A stretch of 64,000 nucleotides of DNA, taken from Nannobrachium achirus. Taxonomy: Eukaryota > Chordata > Actinopteri > Myctophiformes > Myctophidae. The stretch lies in contig OY997642.1 in NCBI GenBank assembly GCA_963921795.1, forward strand, positions 29,122,154-29,186,153, given 5' to 3'. Both the position numbers and the translations under genes were made by a program. Of this stretch, positions 1-13,876 are shown in pieces (the first letter of the stretch is position 1; each line of letters begins with the position of its first letter). The notes beneath the pieces are model-generated. The model searched no databases, was not told where the DNA came from, and saw nothing but the letters and a program-made list of their open reading frames with translations.

Positions 1-819
1 GGAAAAGGAGCAAAAAGTGTGTTTTGGAGAAAATTCAAGATGGCGGAAAATCTACCCATACGCAAATGGGCGTGGCCTATATGCGGAGATGCGTCTTGAC
101 CCAAGGAATCCGGGGAAAAAATAATTTAAATTTTCCGACCTACGGTTCATGAGTTACAAGGCAAAACGTAAAGTTGGCCGTTATAGCGCCACCATGAGGC
201 CGAGTGATGTAATTATTTTTTGATTAATTCTTACAATCATTATGAACCTCCTCTCCAAGTCTTGAAACTGTAGCCCCTATGGTTTGCGAGAAAAAAATAA
301 TTGAATGCGATTCCCATTATAAGTCAATGGGGGAAATTAATTCACTAATAAATTAATATCAATTAAACTATAGAACCTTTCTCTTAGCAACTTGATAGCA
401 CACCATTCCCGAGCAAGCCGATCAATTTGACATATGGCGGGAGTGTGTGGTGCAAAAACTGTGGGAGGAGTAGCGTGCCAAACTTTTGGGGAATTGCATG
501 GACAGACTTAAATAAATAAATATGAGCAAGAACAATAAGTGTCCCCATGCTATGCATAGGCACACTTAATAAATAAATAAATATGAGCGATAACTTGAAA
601 CTTGAAAGGCATAGGCTACAGACTACATAACTGCACGGACCATCAGAAAAAGTCACTGACGTGGGCAGAACTGCTGCTGTTGAGCCGACTATAGTCCAAA
701 TGTTTTATACTTCCACCACAGACAATTCCACAACTGACAAACAACTGTCTGCTTAGGGGCCAGGGCCTAGACTTGCTAATTCTGTATACATAGACGAATA
801 CATAATATAAAGATTGGAA

Positions 820-1205
820 TCTTGGGGTATACATAGACAGATACATAATAATATCTGGAATTTCCATAACACTTTTACAGTTCACTACAGTAAGGCACAG
901 AACGGTACCATAAAAGTACAGTACACTACCATACAGTACAGTACAGAAGACACAGTACACTACAATACAGTAAGGTACAGCACACTACAGTACGGTAAGG
1001 TACAGTACACTACAGCACAGTAAGCTACAGCACAGACAGTACAGAAGATACAGTACACTACAATACAGTAAGGTACAGTACACTACAGCAGAGTAAGGTA
1101 CAGTACAGTACAGTACAGTACAGTACAGTACAGTACAGAAGACAGAGTACAATACAGTACGGTACGGTACAGTACAGTACAATACAGTGCAGTAAAGTAC
1201 AGCAC
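820..1205. repeat. ACAGT-type pentanucleotide array
   Basis: Degenerate ACAGT/AGGTA/CACTA pentamers. Related arrays lie at about 2263-2403, 3815-4033, 7525-7635 and 8372-9312. They lack stops in several minus-strand frames, giving LYCTV-type translations that are artefacts of the repeat. Confidence 0.85.
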
Positions 1206-2411
1206 AGCTCAATCGCATTGCCTGTGTCTGAAACGCGTTCTGCGACGAAACAGTTACGTTTGGCGCGTTTGTGACGCCCCCTAGGGGTCGAAGTGGAAAT
1301 GCTTTTGGGGATTCGTTGAGTATGCCACCCCCGACCTGTGGTTGAAATTCGGTGGTGACTCGACTTATTGTTTGTGATTTATGGCTATCGTTTGTGAAAC
1401 GGGCCCCTCCCGCTAACTTTGGAAGCGCGTTACGAACAAACGCTATGGACTATCAAAATATCCTTTGACTATGTTTATCGCGTGGCTTCATAGATCATGT
1501 GTACCGGTTTTTAAGACATTTGAAGAAAATATGTAGGAAAAGGAGCAAAAAGTGTGTTTTGGACAAAATTCAAGATGGCGGAAAATCTATCCATACGCAA
1601 ATGGGCGTGGCCTATATGGGGAGATGCGTCATGACCCAAGGAATCCAGGGAAAAAATAATTTTCATTTTCCGACCTACAGTTCAAGAGTTACGGGGCAAA
1701 ACGTAAAGTTGGCCGTTATAGCGCCACCATGAGGCCGAGTGATGTAATTATTTTTTGATTAATTCTTACAATCATTATGAACCTCCTCTCCAAGTCTTGA
1801 AACTGTAGCCCCTATGGTTTGCGAGAGAAAAATAATTGAATGCGATTCCCATTATAAGTCAATGGGGAAAATTAATTCACTAATAAATTTATATCAATTA
1901 AACTATAGAACCTTTCTCTTAGCAACTTGATAGCACACCATTCCCGAGTAAGCCGGTCCATTTGACATATGGCGCGAGTGTGTGGTGCGGAAACTGTGGG
2001 AGGAGTAGCGTGCCAAACTTTGGGGAAAAGTATGGACAGACTTAAGTAAGTAAATAAATAAATAAATATGAGCGATAACAATAAGTCTGCCCATGCTATG
2101 CATAGGCACACTTAATAAATAAATATGAGCGAGAACAATAAGTGTCCCCATGCTATGCATAGGCACACTTAACTAGAATTGACAGAGTCAATTTTGACAA
2201 GTGTGCCTGCAGTGCGCGACCTTGTGCAGCGGTTTGGACGGTGAGACAATCCGCCAAGTCAAGGTACAGTACACTACGGCACAGTAAGGTACAGCACAGA
2301 ACAGTACAGAAGATACAGTACACTACAATACAGTAAGGTACTGTACACTACAGCACAGTAAGGTACGGTACAGTACAGTACAGTACAGTACAGAAGATAC
2401 AGTACAATACA

Positions 2412-3386
2412 CAGTGTTGGGAAAGTTCACTTTAAAAATGAACTAGTTCAAGTTCAAGTTCAGAACTTCTAAAATGAACTAGTTCATTTTTAGTTCATAA
2501 TTCCCCATTATGAACTAAAGTTCATGGTTCCCCAAAATGAACTACATAGTTCTTTTTTAGTTCTTTTTTTAACCATATTTTTTTTTAATACTTTTGGCAA
2601 TTCAAAAAAAAGGGGAAAAAATATATAAAGGTCTATATATATATATATTATATATATAGACCTAAACATTTATATATTATATAAATGTTTAGACGTTTCT
2701 GCATGCTATTATTTGTCAAAATTATTGACTCAACCCATATTATATAGAAACACACACAGCAATAATTTCATCCAACTTAACATTGAGGTGCCCACAACAT
2801 CAGTCTTCCTGCACCCTTATTGTGAAGGACTGCATGTAATAACCATGTTATTGTCTCATTGTGTGAAATATCATAATATTCAAAAACAAATATTTGACTC
2901 CAATTGATTCCCCACACAGTATTGACTTGATATAGCAATACAAAATAATATATATATTACACAGCAGTTGTGGGAAAACTAAGACATTGTTCAAAAAACA
3001 CAATTCCGATTTTGGTAATAGGGCAAAAAATATATTTTTCTTCAATCTACTGTCTTGATACTCTAACCAAAATTGTGCTATAGACCATAATCTACAAATT
3101 GGAAGTGAAAGAAACTTTAACACACATTTGAAATGAAAACAAAAAATTACATGTACAGGGAACCCCACTAGAAAAAAACAAAAAGTTACATGTACAAGGA
3201 ACCCCACTAGAAGGCAGACGTTTCTAAACCGTGCACAGCATGATCCGCGTTGGTTAAAATAGCTGATCTACAAGCTCACGTTGTCTCGTGGATGCGACGC
3301 GTTGTGAGCTTGCAGATCAGATATTCTCGCCGTGCAACACACATAGGACAAAGTATAGTCAGTCAGGCTTGCGAGACGAGGAGGAG

Positions 3387-3485
<99 letters not shown>

Positions 3486-3812
3486 GCAGGAGCAGAGTGC
3501 AGAGTAGACAGCACTGCATATCAACGGAGCCTCCGACGAACGTTCACGAGGCACTGCTGCGTGCAGTGCCTACTATTGGAGCACGTGAATGAAAAGAGAG
3601 ACGAGAGGAGCAGAGGACAGACGACCGCGGAGGCGCGGACCGCCGCATGAACGGCCGACGAACGCCGACGAACGTCGTTCACGGGCGTCAGAATGACCGC
3701 GTTCGACAATATCGTTCATCAAGCGAAAACAATTACGTTCAGTTCACGTTCGCCCAAAATATGAACGTGTTCATGAACGATCGTTCTTTGAACGCGTTCG
3801 GGTACAACACTG
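2412..3812. mobile_element. Non-autonomous hAT-type element with perfect 8-bp TSD
   Basis: The left end begins CAGTGTTGGG and the right end closes CAACACTG, giving an inverted terminal CAGTGTTG. Both sides are flanked by ACAATACA (2404-2411 and 3813-3820), a perfect 8-bp target duplication as expected for hAT transposons. The 1,401-bp interior carries GAACTAGTTCA-like and GTTCA/TGAAC-rich subterminal motifs, an (AC)n tract and a degenerate copy of the 'gatctacaagctcac' hairpin, but no transposase frame. It inserted into an ACAGT pentamer array. Family assignment rests on termini and duplication length only. Confidence 0.85.
3391..3483. repeat. (AC)n microsatellite
   Basis: About 46 uninterrupted AC dinucleotides inside the hAT element at 2412-3812. 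Confidence 0.97.
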
Positions 3813-6800
3813 ACAATACAGTAAGGTACGGTACAGTGCAATACAGTGCAGGTACGGTACAGTACAATACAGTGCAGTAAAGTACAGCACAGTAAGGTTA
3901 AGTACAGTACAGTGCAGTAAGGTACAGCACAGTAAGGTATAGCACAGTACAATAACATACAGTACAGTACAGTACAGTAAAGTACAGTACAGCACACTAA
4001 GGTACAGTACAGTACAGTACACTACAGTAAGGAAGCAAGCAGTTCAAACTGTGAGACCATCCTCCGAGTCGTCTGTGTTTCGTTGTGAGAGGGTCGGTCC
4101 CCGTGAAAAACGCGTTCTGGCACGAAGCGGTTACGTTTCTCGCGTTTGTGACGCCCCCTAGGGGTCGAAGTGGAAATGCTTTTGGGCATTCGTTGAGTAT
4201 GCCACCCCCAACCTGTGGTTGAAATTCAGTGTTGACTCGACCTATTGTTTGTGATTTATGGCTTTTGTTTGCGAAACGGGCCCCTCCCGCTAACTTTGGA
4301 AGCGCGTTACGAACGAAGGGTATTGACTATCAAAATATCCTTTGACTATGTTTATCGCGTGGCTTCATAGATCACGTGTACCGGTTTTTAAGACATTTGA
4401 AGAAAATATGTAGGAAAAGGAGCAAAAAGTGTGTTTCGGAGAAAATTCAAGATGGCGGAAAATCTATCCTGGCGCAAATGGGCGTGGCCTATATGGGGAG
4501 ATGCGTCTTGGCCCAAGGAATCCGGGGAAAAAATAAGTTTAAGTTTCCGACCTACGGTTCAACAGTTACAGGCCAAAACGTACACTGGGCTGTTATAGCG
4601 CCACCATGAGGTCAAATGACGCTATTATTTTTTATTTATTCCTTGTAATCATTATGAACCTCCTCTCCGAGTCTTGAAACTGTAGCCCCTATGGTTTGCG
4701 AGAGAAAAATAATTGAATGCGATTCCCATTATAACTCAATGGGGACAGGTAAGGGTTAATTAATTCACTAATAAATTCATATCAATTAAACTATAGAACC
4801 TTTCTCTTAGCAAGTTGATAGCACACGATTCCCGCGTAAGCCCATCGATTTGACATATGGCGCGAGTGTGTGGTGCAAAAACTGTGGGAGGAGTAGCGTG
4901 CCAAACTTTGGGGAAATACATGTGTGTGTGTCTGGCTTAAGTATGAGTGATAACAATAAGTCTGCCCATGCTATGCATAGGCACACTTAACTAGAATTGA
5001 CAGAGTCAATTTTGACAAGTGTGCCTGCAGCTCGCTAAATGCGCGACCTTGTGCGGCGGTTTGGACTGTGAGACCGTCTGCCGAGTCGTCTGCGTTTCGT
5101 CGTGAGAGGGTCGGTCCCCGTGAAAAACGCGTTCTGGCATGAAACGGTTACGTTTCGCGCGTTTGTGACGCACCCTAGGGGTCGAAGTGGAAATGCTTTT
5201 GGGGATCCGTTGAGTATGCCACCCCCGACCTGTGGTTGAAATTCAGTGTCGACTCGACCTATTGTTTGTGATTTATGGCTATCGTTTGCGAAACGTGCCC
5301 CTCCCGCTAACTTTGGAAGCGCGTTACGAACGAACGGTACGGACTATCGACATATCCTTTGACTATGTTTATCGCATGGCTTCATAGATCATGTGTACCG
5401 GTTTTTAAGACATTTGAAGAAAATATGTAGGAAAAAATGCAAAAAGTGTGTTTTGGAGAAAATTCGAAATGGTGAAAAATCTTCCAATGTGCAAATTGGC
5501 GTGTCCTATATGGAGAGATGCGTCGTGACCCAAGGAATCCAGGGAAAAAATAATTTTAATTCTCCGACCTATGGTTCAAGAGTTACGAGGCAAGTGGTCC
5601 GTTATAGCGCCACCATGTGGCCAATTGGAAATGCTTTTGGGGATCGTTGAGTATGCCACCCCCGACCTGTGGTTGAAATTCAGTGTTGACTGGACCTTTT
5701 GTTTGTGATTTATGGCTATTGTTTGCAAAACGGGCCCCTCCCGCTAACTTTGGAAGCGCGTTACGAACGAACGTAATGGACTATCGCAATATCCCTTGAG
5801 TATGTTCATCGCATGGGTTCATAGATCATGTGTACCGTTTTTTGTGCAATTTGAAGAAAATATGTTGGAAAAGGAACAAAAAGTGTGTTTTGGAGAAAAT
5901 TCAAGATGGCGGAAAATCTATCCTGGCGCAAATGGGCGTGGCCTATATCGGGAGATGCGTCTTGACCCAAGGAATCCAGGGAAAAAATAATTTAAATTTT
6001 CCGACCTACGGTTCAACAGTTACAGGCCAAAACGTAAAGTGGGCTGTTATAGCGCCACCATGAGGCCAAATGACACTATTATTTTTTATTTAATCCTTGA
6101 AATCATTATGAACCTCCTCTCCAAGTGTTGAAACTGTAGGCCCTATGGTTTGCGAGAGAAAATTAATTGAATGTGAGTTTTTGCCATTCCCATTATAAGT
6201 CAATGGGGAGAAATTAATGCACTAATAAATTAATATCAATTAAACTATAGAACCTTTCTCTTAGCAACTTACTAGCACACGATTCCCGCGTAAGCCGGTC
6301 GATTTGACATATGGCGCGAGTGTGTGGCGCAAAAACTGTGGTCTGTGAAACGTGTCAAACTTTGGGGAAAAGCATGGACATACATACACTAGAATTGACA
6401 GAGTCAATTTTGACAAGTGTGCCTGCAATGCACGACCTTGTGTAGCGGTTTGGACGGTGAGACCATCCGCCAAGTTGTCTGTGTTTCGTTGTGAGAGGGT
6501 CCGTCCCCGTGAAAAACGTGTTCCGGCACGAAACGGTTACGTTTTACGCGTTTGTGACGCCCCCTAGGGGTCGAAGTGGAAATGCTTTTGGGGATTGGTT
6601 GAGTATGCCACCCCCGACCTGTGGCTGAAATTCAGTGTTGACTCGACCTATTGTTTGTGAGTTAGGGCAATTTTTTGCCATACGGGCCCCTCCCGCTAAC
6701 TTTGGAAGCGCGTTACGAACGAACGGTAAGAACTATCGAAATATCCTTTGACTATGTTTATCGCGTGGCTTCATAGATCATGTGTACCGGTTTTTAAGAC

Positions 6801-8371
6801 ATTTGAAGAAAATATGTAGGAAAAGGAGCAAAAAGTGTGTTTTGGACAAAATTCAAGATGGCGGAAAATCTATCCTGGCGCAAATGGGCGTGGCCTATAT
6901 GGGGAGATGCGTCATGACCCAAGGAATCCAGGGAAAAAATAATTTTCATTTTCCGACCTACGGTTCAAGAGTTACGGGGCAAAACGTAAAGTTGGCCGTT
7001 ATAGCGCCACCATGAGGCCGAGTGATGTCATTATTTTTTGATTAATTCTTACAATCATTATGAACCTCCTCTCCAAGTCTTGAAACTGTAGCCCCTATGG
7101 TTTGCGAGAAAAAAATAATTGAATGCGATTCCCATTATAAGCCAATGGGGAAAATTAATTAACTAATAAATTAATATCAATTAAACTATAGAACCTTTCT
7201 CTTAGCAACTTGATAGCACACCATTCCCGAGTAAGCCGGTCGATTTGACATATGGCGCGAGTGTGTGGTGCAAAAACTGTGGGAGGAGTAGCGTGCCAAA
7301 CTTTGGGGAAAAGTATGGACAGACTTAAGTAAGTAAATAAATAAATAAATATGAGCGATAACAATAAGTCTGCCCATGCTATGCATAGGCACACTTAATA
7401 AATATGAGCGATTGCAATAAGTTGCCAATGCTATGCATAGGCACACTTAACTAGAATTGACAGAGTCAATTTTTACAAGTGTGCCTGCAGTGCGCGACCT
7501 TGTGCAGCGGTTTGGACGGTGAGACAGCACAGTAAGCTACAGTAAGGTATAGCACAGTACAATAAGGTACAGTACAGTACAGTAAGGCACAGTACAGCAC
7601 ACTAAGGTACAGTACAGTACAGTACACTACAGTAAGGAAGCGGGCGTGGACTATAGGCCTGAGCGGCCCGAAACGCTGCAAACTTCTAGTATATCTGAAC
7701 CGCTAACAAACACATTAATGTTATCCACTCACTCACACCATCACTCACACCATCGCCTCACACAACTGTCTGCTTATGGGCCAGGGCCTAGACTTGCTCT
7801 TTCTGGATACATAGACAAATACATAATATAAAGATTGGAAACTTTGAATAATAATAATAATACTACGGGTAAAAATAATAATATCTGGAATTTACATAAC
7901 ACTTTTACAGTTCACTACAGTAAGGCACAGAACAGTACCATAAAGTAGAGTACACTACCATCCAGTTCATTACTATATCAGAACCGCCAACAAACACATT
8001 AATATTATCCACTCACTCACACCATCACCTCACACAACAGGTAAAAAAGCATGGTCGATTAATTAGGCTAGACACTGTACCAATTGAAACTTGAAAGGCA
8101 TAGGCTACAGATTATATAACTGCACGGACCATCAGAAAAAGTCACTGACGTGGGCGGAACTGCTGCTGTTGAGCCGAATATAGTCCAAATGTTTTATACT
8201 TCCATCACAGACGGTTCCACAACTGACAAACAACTGTCTGCTTAGGGGCCAGGGCCTAGACTTGCTATTTCTGGATACAAAGACAGATACATAATATAAA
8301 GATTGGAATCTTGGAATAATAATAATAATAAGGGTAAAAATAATAATATCTGGAATTTACATAACACTTTT

Positions 8372-9312
8372 ACAGTTCACTACAGTAAGGCACAGAACAG
8401 TACCATAAAGTACAGTACACTACCATCCAGTTCATTACAGAAGATACAGTACACTACAGTACAGTAAGGTACAGCACAATACAGTACAATAAGGTACAGT
8501 ACACTACAGCACAGTAAGGTACAGCACAGAACAGTACAGAAGATACAGTACACTACAGCACAGTAAGGTACAGTGCAGTACAGTACAGTACAGTACAGTA
8601 CAGTACAGTACAGTACAGTACAGAAGATACAGTACAATACAGTATGGTACGGTACAGTACAATACAGTGCAGGTACGGTACAGTACAATACAGTGCAGTA
8701 AAGTACAGCACAGTAAGGTAAAGTACAGTACAGTGCAGTAAGGTACAGCACAGTAAGGTATAGTACAGTACAATAACATACAGTACAGTACAGTACAGTA
8801 AGGTACAGTACAGCACACTAAGGTACAGTACAGTATTACAGTTCACTACAGTAAGGCACAGAACAGTACCATAAAGTACAGTACACTACCATCCAGTTCA
8901 TTACAGAAGATACAGTACACTACGGTACTGTAAGGTACAGCACAATACAGTACAATAAGGTACAGTACACTACGGCACAGTAAGGTACAGCACAGAACCG
9001 TACAGAAGATACAGTACACTACAATACAGTAAGGTACTGTACACTACAGCACAGTAAGGTACGGTACAGTACAGTACAGTACAGTACAGAAGATACAGTA
9101 CAATACAGTAAGATACGGTACAGTGCAATACAGTGCAGGTACGGTACTGTACAATACAGTGCAGTAAAGTACAGCACAGTAAGGTAAAGTACAGCACAGT
9201 GCAGTAAGGTACAGCACAGTAAGGTATAGCACAGTACAATAACATACAGTACAGTACAGTAAAGTACAGTACAGCACACTAAGGTACAGTACAGTACAGT
9301 ACACTACAGTAA
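8372..9312. repeat. Longest pentanucleotide array (about 0.94 kb)
   Basis: Same ACAGT family as the array near 820-1205. A duplicated segment ('ttacagttcactacagtaaggcac') restarts at about 8834, so it is two arrays joined by local duplication. Confidence 0.8.
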
Positions 9313-10790
9313 GGAAGCAAGCGGTTCAAACTGTGAGACCATCCTCCGAGTCGTCTGCGTTTCGTTGTGAGAGGGTCGGTCCCCGTGAAAAACGCGTTCT
9401 GGCACGAAGCGGTTACGTTTCGTGCGTTTGTGACGCCCCCTAGGGGTCGAAGTGGAAATGCTTTTGGGGAATCGTTGAGTATGCCACCCCCGACCTGTGG
9501 TTGAAATTCAGTGTTGACTCGACCTATTGTTTGTGATTTATGGCTATTGTTAGCGAACGGGCCCCTCCCGCTAACTTTGGAAGCGCGTTACGAACGAACG
9601 GTAGGGATTATCGAGATATCCTTTGACTATGTTTATCGCATGGCTTTAAAGATCATGTCTACCGGTTTGTAAGACATTTGAAGAAAATTTGTAGGAAAAG
9701 GAGTAAAAAGTGTGTTTAGGAGAAAATTCAAGATGGCGGAAAATCTTCCCATGTGCAAATTGGCGTATCCTATATGGAGAGATGCGTCGTGACCCAAGGA
9801 ATCCAGGGAAAAAAGAATTATAATTCTCCGACCTACGGTTCAAGAGTTACGAGGCAAGTGGTCCGTTATAGCGCCACCATGTGGCCAAGTGGAAATGCTT
9901 TTTGGGATTCGTTGAGTATGCCACCCCCGACCTGTGGTTGAAATTCAGTGTTGAATGGACCTTTTGTTTGTGATTTATGGCTATTGTTTGCAAAACGGGC
10001 CCCTCCCGCTAACTTTGGAAGCACATTACGAACGAACGGTATAGACTATCGAAATATCCTTTGACTATGTTTATCGCGTGGCTTCATAGATCACGTGTAC
10101 CGGTTTTTAAGACATTTGAAGAAAATATGTAGGAAAAGGAGCAAAAAGTGTGTTTCGGAGAAAATTCAAGATGGCGGAAAATCTATCCTGGCGCAAATGG
10201 GCGTGGCCTATATGGGGAGATGCGTCTTGGCCCAAGGAATCCAGGGAAAAAATAAGTTTAATTTTCCGACCTACGGTTCAACAGTTACAGGCCAAAACGT
10301 ACACTGGGCTGTTATAGCGCCACCATGAGGCCAATTGACGCTATTATTTTTTATTTATTCCTTGTAATCATTATGAACCTCCTCTCCGAGTCTTGAAACT
10401 GTAGCCCCTATGGTTTGCGAGAGAAAAATAATTGAATGCGATTCCCATTATAAGTCAATGGGGACAGGTAAGGGTTAATTAATTCACTAATAAATTCATA
10501 TCAATTAAACTATAGAACCTTTCTCTTAGCAAGTTGATAGCACACGATTCCCGCGTAAGCCGGTCGATTTGACATATGGCGCGAGTGTGTGGTGCAAAAA
10601 CTGTGGGAGGAGTAGCGTGCCAAACTTTGGGGAAATACATGTGTGTGTGTGTGTCTGGCTTAAGTATGAGTGATAACAATAAGTCTGCCCATGCTATGCA
10701 TAGGCACACTTAATAAATAAATATGAGCGAGAACAATAAGTGTCCCATGCTATGCATAGGCACACTTAATAATGACAATATCTAAAGTGT

Positions 10791-10809
10791 GCTCGCCTTA
10801 TAGGCGAGC
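10791..10809. repeat. Short perfect hairpin
   Basis: GCTCGCC and GGCGAGC arms around a TTATA loop, just beyond the end of the tandem repeat locus. No promoter or terminator role can be assigned. Confidence 0.5.
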
Positions 10810-11007
10810 CCACAATAATATTAACCCATCAGAGACAGACACAGAGAAAAAGAGACCATCGAAGACAGGAAAAACAAAGACAGAGGCAGTGAGTCGACAG
10901 GGTGAATGTGAACACAGCCAAGCAACACCAGCACAGCCACACATGCTTTGTTTCTCTCTGCATGGCCGCTTCAGTGACAGGCAGAAATCGCGCACGTGCA
11001 CGCGCGC

Positions 11008-11012
<5 letters not shown>

Positions 11013-11101
<89 letters not shown>
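11013..11101. repeat. (AC)n microsatellite
   Basis: About 44 AC dinucleotides preceded by a CG-rich 'cgcgcacacgc' shoulder. From here to 11,830 there is only low-complexity and unassigned sequence, including a (CGTG/CGTT)n tract at about 11,482-11,545. No gene was recognised. Confidence 0.95.
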
Positions 11102-11103
<2 letters not shown>

Positions 11104-11833
11104 CTCCCTGCTGGAACATTACTGTAAGCTGCCTTGAGATGGACAAACAAGCCATGTGAAGCTCTAGTAGAGGTCCAATATCTTTCAGCTTTCTGCCTCT
11201 GACTGAGAGTGTGATCACTGATCAGGGGTCATTGTTTCCAAATCAAAACGAAATATAACATTTGAGATGTGTTTTGTTTTTTTTTTGCACAAAGGGGGAT
11301 AAAGAAAGATGGTGAGAGAGGCGAGCAGGATGTGTTTGAGAGAGAGCAAGAATGTGAAAGAGAGATTGATGCAGAAAGGGTAGAGATCTTTTTTTGAGTG
11401 GAACTGAATAAGAAGAGAACGTGACAAGGATGGAGAAAATAGCTTGACAAATGTACTATTGAGTCCACTAGACTACCTTTCTGCGTGCGTTCGTTCGTGC
11501 GTGCGTGCGTGCGTGCGTTCGTTCGTGCGAGCGTGCGTGCGTGCACATGCGTGCTGACATTGGCTTAGATATGGCCTCGTCAATCTCCGGGCCTTTAACG
11601 ATCCCTGATTTGCTGAGTGGCTTTGCTGAGCAACGCACTGAAACGGAACAAGTGTGGCGGATGACAACGCAGGCGTTGGACAGGAAGTCAACAACCTGCT
11701 GCTACCACTTTTCTCCCTGAAGCTGACGCGATGCTGACTGCTACCACAACTTCCTCTTACTCACTTACTTGTTGTAATTGAAATATAGATGTTAAGTGCA
11801 GCTTTGGACATGACCTATGTAACCAGATAGTCA

Positions 11834-12186
11834 CAGGGGTCTTCAACGTTTTCAGGCCAAGGACCCCTTAGCTGAGAGAGAGATGAAGCAGGGGCCCCCA
11901 GATTCCATAGTAGTTTCATCGTTTGACAGCACAATCATCAGTGTATTTTGGATTCATGTCAATTTGGGTTACTTAATAAACTTGACCTTTCACTCTGTAC
12001 TTAGTCTGTTCTTTTTCTCCTCTACACCAAACCTCTTTGCCAAAAATAGCCGATCCACAAGCTCACAAAAGCTTGTAGATCTGCTATTTTTGGCTAAAGT
12101 TATCAGAATATGGACGTTAGGGTTCAAGTGGTTCAAGTGGTTAGGAGAAAAAAGTTTCTATCACACAAAGATTTGAAGGACCCCCT
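11834..12186. mobile_element. hAT-type MITE copy, degraded
   Basis: It starts CAGGGGTCTTCAACG, the terminus of the same family as the intact element at 12,459-12,733 but in opposite orientation. Its far end ('tcacacaaagatttg') is the reverse complement of an internal part of that element, and no matching 8-bp duplication is present, so the copy is truncated or rearranged. It contains the perfect-stem hairpin at 12,041-12,090. Confidence 0.6.
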
Positions 12187-12458
12187 GTAGAAACCCGCTG
12201 CATGTTTTGAGCATTCGATAAGCGTCACCATATTAGGTCTGTCGTATGTAATCAAAGTTGTATAAATACTGCTGTATAATTCTGTTCTAGGGGGGTTTGG
12301 TAGAAAAGCTTGTGTGAGGTGTCATTTGTTTGTCACTTGTTTTGTTTAGCCGGGTGACAGACATAGCTCTCTCCAATTAGTTCCTTTTGGTGACCAGACT
12401 GCAGTGAAGTTGCAGGGAGTGATTTTGAATAGAATCTTGGCATGCCCGTAATCTAGTT

Positions 12459-12733
12459 CAGGGGTCATCAACAGGGGGTCCGGGACCCCTAGGGGGTCCT
12501 CAGAGTTACTATAGGGGGGCCTCCAAATCTTTGTGTGATAAGAACTTTGTTTTTACATTAACCATTGAACCCTAGCATCCCTATTCTGAGGAGAACATTA
12601 GCTGAAAATAGCAGATCTATAAGCTCCCAACACCAGTCAATCTGTATAGTTTTATACAGTATGTAGTGGGGGTCCCTGCTTCAACTCTTTCTCAGCTAGG
12701 GGGTCCTTGGCATGAAAAGGTTGAAGACCCCTG
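12459..12733. mobile_element. 275-bp hAT-type MITE with perfect 8-bp TSD
   Basis: Ends CAGGGGTCATCAAC and GTTGAAGACCCCTG form imperfect inverted termini. Flanks are ATCTAGTT on both sides (12,451-12,458 and 12,734-12,741). It contains one arm of the 'aaaatagcagatct' hairpin. No coding capacity. Confidence 0.85.
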
Positions 12734-13003
12734 ATCTAGTTAAACAAAAACTGTCGGATCCCAGCATTACCGATTGCTCGGTCACATCATCTTAGGTAGC
12801 GGGCTATCTTCCAGATTTCTGTTCTTCTTTCAAATTATTGTCTTAGGAATGTGACAAAAAAAAACATTTATTGAACTCTCCATGGCGTGAGTAATCAACA
12901 GAAGATTTTTGGGGGTGAACTACTTCTTTAAGTTTTAAATAAATCTATTTTTCTACGAGAGAAGTCATAAGGGGATTTGTTTATCAAACATATAATTTTC
13001 CAA

Positions 13004-13004
13004 A

Positions 13005-13057
<53 letters not shown>

Positions 13058-13072
13058 GAGTGTCTGTCTGTC
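13004..13072. repeat. (TGTC)n microsatellite
   Basis: About 17 tetramers with one interruption. The sequence after it ('ttgatctgaaatcgcatcaac') recurs in diverged form at about 13,600 ('ctgatctcaaatttaacatgg'). Confidence 0.9.
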
Positions 13073-13357
13073 ACAGCGTTTCTCCTCAGTGGCTGGAGCA
13101 ATTGATCTGAAATCGCATCAACATTAGCATATGAACACACCTAACATAACTGTGAAGCCCGTTTGTCACTTTCACAACTCGTATGCTGTATATTAGCATT
13201 TTTATGGTGTATCTACTATCTATTCTGCATCTAGCATGAGGCTTACCTATTCTGGGGGGGGGGGGGGGGCTGTCTGGCCCTGTTACAGATGTTGTCCAAA
13301 AATCATGCAGATCGGTACATCTCTGTAGCCATTTAACGAAACGGGTATTTCTTACAT

Positions 13358-13495
13358 TGATGCTCCTACATATTATCATGTAAGCACCAGTTAAAGTTAC
13401 TTTCCATCCCTCATATACTGTGTGCACAGTGCACACCCCATAACCCACACACTGCACATCATTTCAGAGCTCATATCTTTGAACGGGTAGGGAGT
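13358..13495. repeat. Dispersed repeat segment, copy 1
   Basis: 'gatgctcctacatatt ... cataacccacac ... gaacgggtaggg' recurs in the same orientation at about 15,549-15,655. Together with the (TGTC)n/(CAGT)n tracts and a 'tctatactataattagagag' motif at about 13,526, this could be Helitron-like or a simple tandem family. The class is not established. Confidence 0.45.
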
Positions 13496-13825
13496 TTCTT
13501 TAAACGGACTTTGGGATCTGATCTTATCTATACTATAATTAGAGAGAGAGGTCAGTCAGTCAGTCAGTCAGTCAGTAGGTCACAAAATGCATTATCTATT
13601 CACTCGCTTCAGCGACTGATCTCAAATTTAACATGGCATTGGCCATTAGCATTATACACACGGTGACGGAGCCCGAATTTCATTTTTCCCAAATTCTAGC
13701 TATTTATTAGCGTTTCTTCACTCTACAGCTCTACAGCCTGTTGTCAGGGTTACGGTCCGTTCCTCCAGGCCATGGGATCTGTAGCCCCGGGCCCACACAC
13801 ACCTCTCTCACAGTTAGGAATGTTG

Positions 13826-13829
<4 letters not shown>

Positions 13830-13876
<47 letters not shown>

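Larger units (their letters stand above)
1..10770. repeat. Higher-order tandem repeat locus
   Basis: Degenerate copies of a 1-1.4 kb unit fill this stretch. The unit contains, in order, a block starting near 'gcgacctt', a 'ccccctaggggtcgaagtgg' block, a 'caagatggcggaaaatct' block, 'gttatagcgccaccatg', an AT-rich block, and a closing 'gctatgcataggcacactta' block. The 'caagatggcgg' block (or its diverged form) recurs near 30, 1570, 4450, 5470, 5905, 6855, 9730 and 10170. Copies near 5393 and 9656 share one internal deletion, joining 'caccatgtggcca' directly to 'tggaaatgc', and each is followed about 437 bp later by a full copy, which indicates block duplication. A 77-codon open frame recurs in the copies but starts at GTG, with no ATG, so I do not call it coding. 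No protein gene is seen here. Confidence 0.8.

Noticed and set aside
1499..1732. A 77-codon frame repeated six times or more across 1-10.3 kb
   Set aside because: Every copy starts at GTG with no in-frame ATG. Intervals between copies differ by rearrangement, and the frame follows the repeat consensus. Most likely fortuitous.
8380..9304. Long minus-strand frames rich in LYCTV
   Set aside because: Translations of the ACAGT pentamer array; open in several frames at once because the unit lacks stops.
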